A model generated the notes under the pieces. The model made no database searches. It saw only the letters and a list, made by a program, of their open reading frames with translations, and was not told the DNA's origin. A DNA stretch of 64,000 bases from Solwaraspora sp. WMMD792 (GTDB lineage Bacteria > Actinomycetota > Actinomycetes > Mycobacteriales > Micromonosporaceae), in the NCBI RefSeq assembly GCF_029626105.1, contig NZ_JARUBH010000009.1, forward strand, positions 2,046,001 through 2,110,000, in the 5' to 3' direction. A program made the translations under genes and the position numbers. Below, piece by piece: positions 9,820-17,357 of this stretch (position 1 is the first letter of the stretch; the number at the start of each line of letters is the position of its first letter).

Positions 9820-12555
9820 TCAGAGCAGACGTAGTTCACGTGCCCGGCGTACGGCCTCCCGGCGTCGGGGGGCACCGAGCTTCTGGTAGATGTTGCGGAC
9901 GTGGGTCTTGACTGTGTTCACCGACAGGAAAAGCTCGGCGGCGATCTCCCCGTTGGACAGCGTCCCCTGCAGGTACCGCAGTACGGTCAGTTCCCGGTCG
10001 GTGAGCGGTTCGGCCAGCGCCGGTGCCGGACGGTGCCGATCGGCGTGTCGCCGACCGGCACCATCGACGAGATCGTTGACAAAGTTCCGGTGCCGGGTCG
10101 GTGAGTCGAGGTGCTCGACCAGCAGATCCCGCGCGGGGGAGCCGGCGTGGTTGAACACCAGCCGGTGACCGTCCGGGGCGGCCAGGTCGAGCACCTGTTC
10201 GAGCAGCTCGCGGGCTTGACGTTGGTCACCCATCCGGTGGGTGGCGACGGCCGCGACCAGCCCGGCGGTCAACCGTTCCAGCAGGGTCACCGGCTGGCGT
10301 TCCGGCCGGATCACCAGCCGGTCCGCCGGTGATCCACCGTCCGGCGCCGACCACTGGGGAAGCACCGCCAGCGCATCGGCCGGTCCGTCGGCGAGCAGCT
10401 GCAGCCGGGCCAGTGCGATCGCCACCGCCGGTGCGCGATCGTCGTGGCTCCCGTCCAGCAGCAGTTCCCGGGCGCCGTCGAGGTCACCACAGGCCATTCG
10501 GGCCTCGGCTAGGGCCAGCCGGCGTAGCCGGCTGTACTGACCGTCGGGCGGCTCCCGGTCCACCGGCGCCGTCGTCAGCAGGTCGGCGACCGCGGCGAAG
10601 TCCCCCTCCGCCTGTCGAAGCGCCGCTTGGACCACCGGGATCAGCCCGGTGACCGTTCCCGGTGTCCCGGGCACGACCAGCGCTGCGGCCAGATCCAACT
10701 GCCGGGTCGCGTCGGGCAGTTCGTCGCGGTACAGGGCGACCAGGGCGAGCGCAAGATGAGCGGCGGCGGCGTGGCCGGCACACCGCCGCCCCGGGCAGGC
10801 CGTGGTGGCCAGGGCCTGCTGAGCGGTGCGGTCCGCGACTGTCAGCTCACCCCGCCAAGCGTGCAGCAGCGCCAGTTGACCGGCGGCGTATCGGGTCGGG
10901 CAGCCGTACCCGCCGGTTGCCGGAGCGGTGACCAGACCGGTCAGCACCGCCTCGGCGCCCGTCAGATCGCCGCGACCGAACCGGACGGTTCCGAGCATCG
11001 CCGTCGCCACCGCGCCTGCCCGCTCACCCCGGGTCTGCGTGCCCCCGGCCGGTGCACCTGCGGTTGTCGCGGCCAAGCCGGTGGTGGCCAGCAACTCGTC
11101 GGCGTAGCTCAGCGCCTCGTCGTACCGGCTCCCGTCGATCGCGACCACGATCCGGGTGGCGATGCTGGTCGGTTCCTGGCGGCAGACATCGGGCAGCGAC
11201 CCGGCCGCCGGCCGGCCAGCGGTCTCCAACCGGTCGACGGCGGCAGCCAACGCCAGGCCCGAATGGCCGGGGTCCAAGCCGGTGGGCAACGGGGTGTGCC
11301 GGGCGTCCTCATGACCGCAGAGCAGTAGTTCGGGCCAGTGCTCGTCGACCAGTCGGCCGGCACCGGACAGGTCACCGCAGGCCAGCCCGTGCCGGACCGC
11401 CGCCAGTGGCCGGCCGTGAGCGCGATGCCACCGGTACGCCCGCTCGTGCAGCCGCGGGATCTCGTCAGGGAACCGGCTGCTCAACTCGGCGTACAGCACG
11501 TCGCTGAGCATCCGGTGACAGCGGTACCAGGTCGGGTCGCCGCCTGCGGCGACGATGAAGCCGGCGGCGTCGCGGGCGGCTGCGGCCAGTTGCTCCTCGC
11601 CGTCGTCACGCCCGGTCAGTTCGTCGGCCAGGGACCCGCAGACCCGGTCCAGCACCGAGGCGCGGACCAGCGTCTGACGCGTCAGCTCGGCCTGCCCGGC
11701 GAGCACCTCGGCGGACAGGTAGTCGGCGGCCGGATCGGGATCGGCACCGACGTACTCCCGTACCGTCGTGGGTCCTTCGCCAGCCTGCAACACCAGACCG
11801 GCCAACCGGACCCCGGCCGGCCACCCCTCGGCCCGGTGGTGCAGTTCGCGGATCTGGTCGGTGGCCGGGCCGAGACCCTGCGCGTCGACCAGACGGGCAC
11901 TCTCGGTCAAGGTCAGCGCAAGCTCGGCGGCCCGGATCTCGGTCAGCTCACCGGTCAACCGGTACCGGTGCAGCGCGAGCGCCGGTTCGGTGCGGCCGGC
12001 CACCACCAGACGCAGCCGCCCCCGGCAGTGCCGCAGCAGGAATTCGATTCCCCGGACCACCTCGGTGTCCGTGATGGTGTGCGCGTCGTCCAGCACCAGC
12101 AGGACCGGCTCCGGCTGGGCGGAGATCACCGACGCGAACCGGGGCAGGAAGAGTTCGGGATCGGCACGGCCGGGAGCGGGCGGCGCGGGCCGGTCCGGGT
12201 CCCGGCGGGCCGTCTCGGCGGCGAGCGCCGCGTGCAGGTACGACCAGAACCGGTCGCCGCGATCGGTGGACTCCAGGGTCAGCCAGATCGCACTGCCCCT
12301 GGCCCGTCGGCCGACGAACCAGCCGGCCAGCAGCGCGGTCTTGCCCCACCCGGCCGGTGCGACCAGCAGCGTCAACGGGCCACGCGTACCGACCTCCAAC
12401 CGGGCGGTCAGTCGTGGCCGGTCCAGCAGACCAGCCGGTGGATCCGGCGGGGCGGTCTTCGATCCGAGCAGCGGCACCGGATCGAGGTTCGTCGGAGCGG
12501 TCGGCCGGAGCGGGCGATGGTGTCCCGCTACGGTTTCCTGTCCGGCTGTGCGCAT
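9820..12555 (-). CDS. LAL/MalT-type LuxR transcription regulator
   Basis: A 911-residue large ATP-binding regulator. Residues 66-73 form the Walker A motif (APAGWGKT), and VLLVLDDAHTI near residue 150 is the Walker B region. A long helical, TPR-like middle part follows (residues 300-830). The last 65 residues are a LuxR helix-turn-helix (LTDRELTVLRYLQG, then IAAELFLSVNTVKTHVRNIY). Proteins of this architecture (MalT, LAL) are switched by a small ligand with ATP and activate nearby or pathway genes. The gene diverges from the GT4 gene at 12900, which is a candidate target. ATG 12555 follows GGGAGTGG. Confidence 0.9.
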   Translation of the reverse strand: MRTAGQETVAGHHRPLRPTAPTNLDPVPLLGSKTAPPDPPAGLLDRPRLTARLEVGTRGPLTLLVAPAGWGKTALLAGWFVGRRARGSAIWLTLESTDRGDRFWSYLHAALAAETARRDPDRPAPPAPGRADPELFLPRFASVISAQPEPVLLVLDDAHTITDTEVVRGIEFLLRHCRGRLRLVVAGRTEPALALHRYRLTGELTEIRAAELALTLTESARLVDAQGLGPATDQIRELHHRAEGWPAGVRLAGLVLQAGEGPTTVREYVGADPDPAADYLSAEVLAGQAELTRQTLVRASVLDRVCGSLADELTGRDDGEEQLAAAARDAAGFIVAAGGDPTWYRCHRMLSDVLYAELSSRFPDEIPRLHERAYRWHRAHGRPLAAVRHGLACGDLSGAGRLVDEHWPELLLCGHEDARHTPLPTGLDPGHSGLALAAAVDRLETAGRPAAGSLPDVCRQEPTSIATRIVVAIDGSRYDEALSYADELLATTGLAATTAGAPAGGTQTRGERAGAVATAMLGTVRFGRGDLTGAEAVLTGLVTAPATGGYGCPTRYAAGQLALLHAWRGELTVADRTAQQALATTACPGRRCAGHAAAAHLALALVALYRDELPDATRQLDLAAALVVPGTPGTVTGLIPVVQAALRQAEGDFAAVADLLTTAPVDREPPDGQYSRLRRLALAEARMACGDLDGARELLLDGSHDDRAPAVAIALARLQLLADGPADALAVLPQWSAPDGGSPADRLVIRPERQPVTLLERLTAGLVAAVATHRMGDQRQARELLEQVLDLAAPDGHRLVFNHAGSPARDLLVEHLDSPTRHRNFVNDLVDGAGRRHADRHRPAPALAEPLTDRELTVLRYLQGTLSNGEIAAELFLSVNTVKTHVRNIYQKLGAPRRREAVRRARELRLL

Positions 12556-12899
12556 CCGCCACTCCCGTCGCTGTGCCGGCGGAGCTGCCTGCGCGCCCCG
12601 CCGGCCCTGACTGCGTTTCGCGGGTGGCGTTCCCCGACCTGTCCGGTTCTAACGCGCCATATACGCAGCGGACCATTCCGGTCGAGTGACCTCGGCTCAT
12701 CCGGGTCGGCACCGGCATCGGGCCACGGACCGGGGGAGAAACATGCTCGGTTGTCCGACTTCGTCGGCGAGGGACTCTGCCCGTTGGCGGGCTCCGGCCG
12801 GCAGGCCCGCTCCGCGCTGACATATCAGTTTTTGTCCCTCCCTACCGGGTACCCGGTGCACATCCGGCCGTAGTGTCGGCTCAGCGCAGGGGGTGCGCC
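12556..12899. other. divergent intergenic region with 14-bp palindrome
   Basis: A 344-base non-coding stretch between the LAL regulator (-) and the GT4 gene (+). It holds a perfect palindrome ACCGGGTACCCGGT at 12844-12857, 42 bases before the GT4 start, and a locally AT-rich piece (12820-12840, with a run of five T). The palindrome is a candidate operator. No confident -10/-35 pair was identified. Confidence 0.4.
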
Positions 12900-14048
12900 G
12901 TGAACGACGTTCCGTCCACGCACACCGAGCAGCACAAGCCGCTGCGGATTGCCATGATCGTGCCGCCCTACTACGAGCTACCTCCGCCCGGCTACGGCGG
13001 CGTCGAACAGGTCTGCGCCGCTCTGGTCGACGCGTTGGTCGCCCGGGGCAACGAGGTGACGCTGTTCGGAGCCGGCAGCCGGACCGGGACCGCCGCGAAC
13101 TTCGTCAGTACCGTCCGCGAGTTGCAGGCCGACCGGCTCGGTCACTCACTGCCGGAACTCGTGCACCTGGCCCGGGTGGACCGGCTCATCGAGGACGACA
13201 CCTTCGACGTGGTGCACGACCACACCACCGTCGGTCCGCTCGCCGCCGCCCGTCGGCGGGTACCGACGGTGGTCACCGTGCACAACTCGCCGGACGGCGA
13301 GCTGGGCGAGTATCTGCGCGGTATCGACCGGGCCGTCGCGTTGGTGGCGATCTCCTACGCGCAGCGCCGAGTGGGCAGTGGCCTGCCGTGGGCGGCGACC
13401 GTGCACAACGGGCTGGCCGCCGACGTTCGGCCCAAGCCGGTGCCGGCCGACGGCCCGGTGTTGTGGCTCGGGCGGTTCGCGGCGGACAAGGGCCCGGACC
13501 TGGCGATCGAGGCCTGCCGTACGGCCGGTGCGCCGCTTGTTCTTGCCGGCAAGGCGACCGAGCCGTCCGAGCGACGCTATCTCGAGGACGTCGTCCAGCC
13601 GATGCTCGGCCCCGACGTCGAGCTGCTGGTCAACCCCGACCGGCAGCGGTGCTGGCAACTGCTCACCGAGGCCCGGTGTCTGCTCATGCCGATCCGCTGG
13701 GAGGAACCGTTCGGGATGGTGATGCTGGAGGCGATGGCCTGCGGCACCCCGGTCGTCGCCCTCAACCGGGGTGCGGTACCGGAGGTGGTGCGACACGGCG
13801 AGACGGGGATGGTCTGCACCGACCCGGCCGAGCTGCCGGAGGCCATCGAGCGGGTCGGGCAACTGGACCCGCAGGTGTGCGCTGAGCACGTACGGTTGTC
13901 GTTCTCGCCGGATCTGATGGCGTCCCGGTACGAGCGGATCTACCACCGGTGGAAGTACGCGATGTCGCTCGCGGTGCCGACCGACGGCGAACCGGAGCCG
14001 GCGCAGCGACTGGAGCACGACCTGTTGCCGCTGGTGGTCGACGGCTGA
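12900..14048 (+). CDS. GT4-family glycosyltransferase
   Basis: A 382-residue GT-B glycosyltransferase. The N-terminal domain has the donor-independent loop PPGYGGVEQV (about residues 26-35), as in trehalose/sucrose synthase-like and mannosyl GT4 enzymes. The C-terminal domain has LWLGRFAADKGPDLAIEA and the donor-binding EPFGMVMLEAMACGTPVVAL with its conserved EX7E motif. I chose GTG 12900 because AGGGGG lies six bases upstream; an in-frame GTG at 12873 has no such site. No membrane segment is visible. The acceptor cannot be told from sequence. A terminator hairpin follows, so the gene is probably monocistronic. Confidence 0.87.
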   Translation: MNDVPSTHTEQHKPLRIAMIVPPYYELPPPGYGGVEQVCAALVDALVARGNEVTLFGAGSRTGTAANFVSTVRELQADRLGHSLPELVHLARVDRLIEDDTFDVVHDHTTVGPLAAARRRVPTVVTVHNSPDGELGEYLRGIDRAVALVAISYAQRRVGSGLPWAATVHNGLAADVRPKPVPADGPVLWLGRFAADKGPDLAIEACRTAGAPLVLAGKATEPSERRYLEDVVQPMLGPDVELLVNPDRQRCWQLLTEARCLLMPIRWEEPFGMVMLEAMACGTPVVALNRGAVPEVVRHGETGMVCTDPAELPEAIERVGQLDPQVCAEHVRLSFSPDLMASRYERIYHRWKYAMSLAVPTDGEPEPAQRLEHDLLPLVVDG

Positions 14049-14055
14049 TCCGGCC

Positions 14056-14085
14056 GGTGCGGGCGGCTGGGCCGCCGCCCGCACC
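14056..14085 (+). terminator. hairpin terminator after GT4 gene
   Basis: A perfect 12-base inverted repeat (GGTGCGGGCGGC and its complement) with a 6-base loop starts eight bases after the GT4 stop codon. Confidence 0.7.
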
Positions 14086-14140
14086 AACCCCCGACGTCGG
14101 GCGGTCCACGGCCGGCGACTGCACAACCGCCCGGGTGGCG

Positions 14141-14165
14141 GTTCGTGACCAGCCGCGTAGGGTGG
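14141..14165 (+). promoter_or_regulatory. weak SigB/SigF-type promoter candidate
   Basis: GTTC (14141-14144), a 15-base spacer and GGGTGG (14160-14165) resemble the GTTT-N15-GGGTAT promoters of SigB/SigF-type sigma factors. It lies about 70 bases before the SpoIIE-type phosphatase gene. Both elements deviate from consensus. Confidence 0.35.
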
Positions 14166-14234
14166 AGCACGAGCAACGGTCCCGGTGCGCCTGTCCGGGT
14201 CGGTCGACCGGAACAAGGGAGTGAGGCCTGGCTG

Positions 14235-16022
14235 GTGAGCACCGCCGAAGTCACGGACTGGGAACCGGGCGACGGGCGGGTCTGCACACCCGAGTCGACG
14301 GCGACGGCGGCTTCCGGAGCTGTCCCGTTCGGTGCCACGGCTGATCCCCGACTGCGGCACGGGGAGCCGACCATACCGCCCACCGCGGCCCCCGGCGGAC
14401 CGCCCGGTCAGGCCACCGTCGACAACTTCCGCGAAGGGCTGCTGATCTGCGACGGTGCCGGGGTGGTCCGGCAGCTGGACGCCACCGCCCGACGGCTGCT
14501 GCCGGAGCTGGTTCTCGGGCAGGTGGCCGCCGCCAGCGGCATCGCCGGGCTGGACCTGGCTACCTTCGACAGCTCCGCTACCGCTGAGCTGACCCACCAC
14601 GGGCATCGGCTGCGGTTGCGCCGGGTTCCCCTGGCGCACGACCGGATCGCCTGGTATGTCGACGATACGACCGAGCCCACCGCGCGCGCCGACGCCCTGC
14701 TCGCCGAGCGGGCCCGCTGGATGTTCCTGGCCAACGCCAGCCAGCAACTCGGCAACCCACTGCACGAGGACCGGGCGGCTCGGGCCGCCGTGCGGCTCGC
14801 GGTACCGACGCTGGGACAGTTCGCGGTGCTGGTGGTCGCACCCCGCCGTGGACGCGCCCACTGGTGGCGGGCCAGCGACCCGGGCACCGGTGGGAAACCA
14901 CCGGTCGACGGCGGCACGATCGCGGTGGACGAGTTGCCGCCGGCGTTCACCGAGGCGTTGCGTGGCGTCGAGGCGACGTCCCTGGACTGGCTTGCCGAGC
15001 AACTCGTCGACCTGGGTTGGCTGTTCCCGCCGCCGGGCCGGGACTTCGCCGTACGGGTCGCCGCCCTGCCGGGCAGCACGCATCCGACCGGTGTGCTGCT
15101 GGTCGCCCGACCCGGTCCGGTCGGGTACGACGACGCCGATCTGCACCTGTTGCGGGGGTTCGCCGCCCGCGCCGGCTCCGCGCTCGACGCCGCGGTGCTG
15201 TACCGCCACCAGTCGGAAATCGCGGAGACCCTGCAGGCTAGCCTGTTGCCGGCGGTGCCCCGACCGGTGCCGGGTGTGCAGTGGGGCACCGCGTACCGGC
15301 CGGCCCCGTCGTCGCTGCGTATCGGCGGCGACTTCTACGGCGCATTCGACCTGCCCGAGCGCGAGGTGCTGTTCTTTCTCGGCGACGTCTCCGGTAAGGG
15401 CGTTGAAGCGGCGGTGTTCACCGGCCAGGTACGCCAGGCGCTGCAGGCGCTGCGTAGTGTCGAGACCGATCCGAGACGACTGCTCCGGCTGCTCAACGAG
15501 TCGGTCCTGGAGACGACTCAGGCCCAGGGGCAGGGCCGGTTCGCGACGATGGTGCTCGGGTCGGCCCGTCCGGCCCGCGACGGTGGTCTGACGCTCACCC
15601 TGGCCGGTGGTGGTCACCTTCCGCCGTTGGTGCTGCGCGGCGACGCGACGGTGCAGACGGTGCCGCTCAGCGGCATGCTGATCGGCGTGGTCCCGCAACC
15701 GCGGATCGGTCAGTTGACCGTCGACCTCGCGCCCGGTGAGACGTGCCTGCTCTACAGCGACGGGGTCACCGAGGCCCGTGGCGGGCGGTACGGCATCGAG
15801 CAGTACGGTCTCGACCGGCTCACCCAGGCGCTGCAGGGGTGTCATCAGATGCCGGCGCCGGCACTCGCCGAACGGGTGGAGCAGTTGGCGGGGGACTGGC
15901 TGGCCGGCCGCGAGCACGACGACATCGCCGTGCTCGCGATTCGCGCTGAGCCGGCCGGCCACCAGCGGCGGGACCGGCGTCTGCCCGCCGTGCCCGACCC
16001 GGGACCGGAGAATAGACGGTAG
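14235..16022 (+). CDS. PAS/GAF - SpoIIE-type PP2C phosphatase
   Basis: A 595-residue signalling phosphatase. A PAS-like segment lies at about residues 55-140 (NFREGLLICDGAGVVRQLDA), a GAF-like domain at 160-320, and a PPM/SpoIIE domain at 350-575. All metal-binding aspartates of the family are present: GGDFYG, GDVSGKG, YSDGVTE and EHDDIAVLA. Such enzymes dephosphorylate STAS anti-anti-sigma proteins and so free SigB/SigF-type sigma factors. I chose GTG 14235, which follows AAGGGAGTGAGG, over GTG 14145. The gene overlaps the B12-sensor gene by one base (TAGTG), so the pair is translationally coupled. The inferred role is converting an environmental cue into sigma-factor release. Confidence 0.9.
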   Translation: MSTAEVTDWEPGDGRVCTPESTATAASGAVPFGATADPRLRHGEPTIPPTAAPGGPPGQATVDNFREGLLICDGAGVVRQLDATARRLLPELVLGQVAAASGIAGLDLATFDSSATAELTHHGHRLRLRRVPLAHDRIAWYVDDTTEPTARADALLAERARWMFLANASQQLGNPLHEDRAARAAVRLAVPTLGQFAVLVVAPRRGRAHWWRASDPGTGGKPPVDGGTIAVDELPPAFTEALRGVEATSLDWLAEQLVDLGWLFPPPGRDFAVRVAALPGSTHPTGVLLVARPGPVGYDDADLHLLRGFAARAGSALDAAVLYRHQSEIAETLQASLLPAVPRPVPGVQWGTAYRPAPSSLRIGGDFYGAFDLPEREVLFFLGDVSGKGVEAAVFTGQVRQALQALRSVETDPRRLLRLLNESVLETTQAQGQGRFATMVLGSARPARDGGLTLTLAGGGHLPPLVLRGDATVQTVPLSGMLIGVVPQPRIGQLTVDLAPGETCLLYSDGVTEARGGRYGIEQYGLDRLTQALQGCHQMPAPALAERVEQLAGDWLAGREHDDIAVLAIRAEPAGHQRRDRRLPAVPDPGPENRR

Positions 16023-17059
16023 TGGTCGCCCCGTCAGCGGTCGAGGTAGGTGGCGCGTACCCGGCCCTGCTGGCCTGCCTGGCGGCCGCAGACGAGGTCG
16101 CGGCGCTGGCGTTGGCCGACGAGTTGCTGGAGGCCGGGGTCCCGGCCGAGTCGGTACTGCTGGATCTGATCGCGCCGGCCCAGGTCCAGGTCGGTCGATG
16201 GTGGCAGCGCAACGAGTGGTCGGTGGCCCAGGAGCACGCGGCGACGCACATCAGTGAGTTGATGGTCGCGGCGGTCACTACCCGGGCCGCACCCCGGCCA
16301 CACCGCGGCAGGGTGATCGTGGCCTGCATGGACGGGGAGTGGCACGCGATGCCTCCCCGACTGGTCGCCGAGGTCCTGCGGCTGCGTGGCTGGCAGGTCA
16401 CTTTTCTGGGCGCCAGTGTGCCGGCCGTGCACCTGATGACCTATCTGCACCGGCACGACCCGGTGGCGGTGGCACTGGCCTGCGCGCTGCCGATGCGTCT
16501 GCCGCAGGCGCATCGCACCGTCCAGGCCTGCCAGCGGGCCGACGTGCCGGTCCTGGTCGGTGGCCGGGGCTTCGGACCCGACGGCCGATGGGCCCGGGCG
16601 ATGGGGGTGGCGTGGGCTCCGGACGCCCGGACCGCGGCGGACCTGCTCGCCGACACCGGCGGTGACCTGGCCCGGACGGTCGGGGCGACCAGCCGGCTCG
16701 GTGGCGAGGAGTACGCCGCGCTGGTGAGCAGGCGCGCGGAGATCATCGATGTCGCGCTGGACGATCTGCGGCACCGGGAACCGTCGACGGCCGGCTACAC
16801 CACCGGGCAGTGGGACGCGACGGTCGTCGATCTCGGTCACCTGGTGGACTTCCTTTCCGCTGCGGTCTACGTGGACGACTCCACGTTGTTCGTCGAGGCC
16901 GTCGACTGGACGGCGGAGGTACTCGGGTCCCGCGGCGTCCCGGTGACGGGCATGCGACGTACTCTGAGTGTATTTGCGGGCACATTGCGTGACTTTCCTC
17001 GGGCCTATCAATTTCTGCTCGACGGCCGGCGAGCCCTTGACCCCTGCGATCGAAGGTGA
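16022..17059 (+). CDS. B12-binding (CarH-like) sensor domain protein
   Basis: A 345-residue protein with the cobalamin-sensor architecture. A helical cap (residues 10-95) contains W in RWWQRNEW and the EH pair in AQEHAATH that touch adenosylcobalamin in CarH-type photosensors. A Rossmann B12-binding domain follows (residues 97-215). The family motif around the lower-ligand His reads DGEWHAMPP, so the His is kept while the usual ExHxxG glycine is Pro. Residues 235-345 are a helical domain of unknown type. There is no DNA-binding domain, so output is probably through the co-translated phosphatase. A light or cobalamin input is inferred. Confidence 0.82.
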   Translation: MVAPSAVEVGGAYPALLACLAAADEVAALALADELLEAGVPAESVLLDLIAPAQVQVGRWWQRNEWSVAQEHAATHISELMVAAVTTRAAPRPHRGRVIVACMDGEWHAMPPRLVAEVLRLRGWQVTFLGASVPAVHLMTYLHRHDPVAVALACALPMRLPQAHRTVQACQRADVPVLVGGRGFGPDGRWARAMGVAWAPDARTAADLLADTGGDLARTVGATSRLGGEEYAALVSRRAEIIDVALDDLRHREPSTAGYTTGQWDATVVDLGHLVDFLSAAVYVDDSTLFVEAVDWTAEVLGSRGVPVTGMRRTLSVFAGTLRDFPRAYQFLLDGRRALDPCDRR

Positions 17060-17357
17060 TTTCACTGGCGGGGCCGACGGATTCGATGGCTGGCGGTTGA
17101 GTGATCTGTCCCTTGTGTGGCACTAGTCGCGAACGTGTTCACCGACTGTTCCCAAAAACGGGCGCAAAGTAATTAACGCAATAATAATCGCGTACTGGCG
17201 CAAAAGACATTTAGCTATACCAAGCGCAACTTATCTTCCCTATCCTTCGGGTGTATCCCAGGGATTGAGGAGGTGGCGACATGCGTGACAACGATTGGCT
17301 GTGATCCCGGACCTGTTCGATGGACGGTGAGTTATGAGACGCTAACGCGAGGCTCAT
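17060..17357 (+). promoter_or_regulatory. AT-rich leader of the GGDEF gene
   Basis: This 298-base stretch includes the most AT-rich piece noticed in the window (about 17145-17250, with AATTAACGCAATAATAAT). GGCGCAAA occurs twice (17161 and 17198). A very short open frame with an excellent ribosome site follows at 17281. I see no match to a c-di-GMP (GEMM) riboswitch. It probably holds the promoter of the GGDEF gene. Confidence 0.5.
17281..17304 (+). CDS. possible 7-residue leader peptide
   Basis: ATG at 17281 opens a frame encoding MRDNDWL and a stop. GAGGAGG lies seven bases upstream at 17267-17273, a better ribosome site than that of the main gene, 54 bases downstream. It could be a leader peptide or a translation-coupling device. 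It could also be chance. Confidence 0.3.
   Translation: MRDNDWL

Noticed and set aside
13146-15962. A 938-codon minus-strand open frame across the GT4 and phosphatase genes
   Set aside because: It is antisense to two genes with clear domain motifs, and its own translation is Arg/Gln/Gly-rich without any recognisable domain. Such long antisense frames are expected at this GC content; the same holds for those at 20700-23423, 37957-40494 and 48210-50543.
17060-17357. c-di-GMP (GEMM) riboswitch before the GGDEF gene
   Set aside because: No recognisable GEMM core sequence or paired stems were found.
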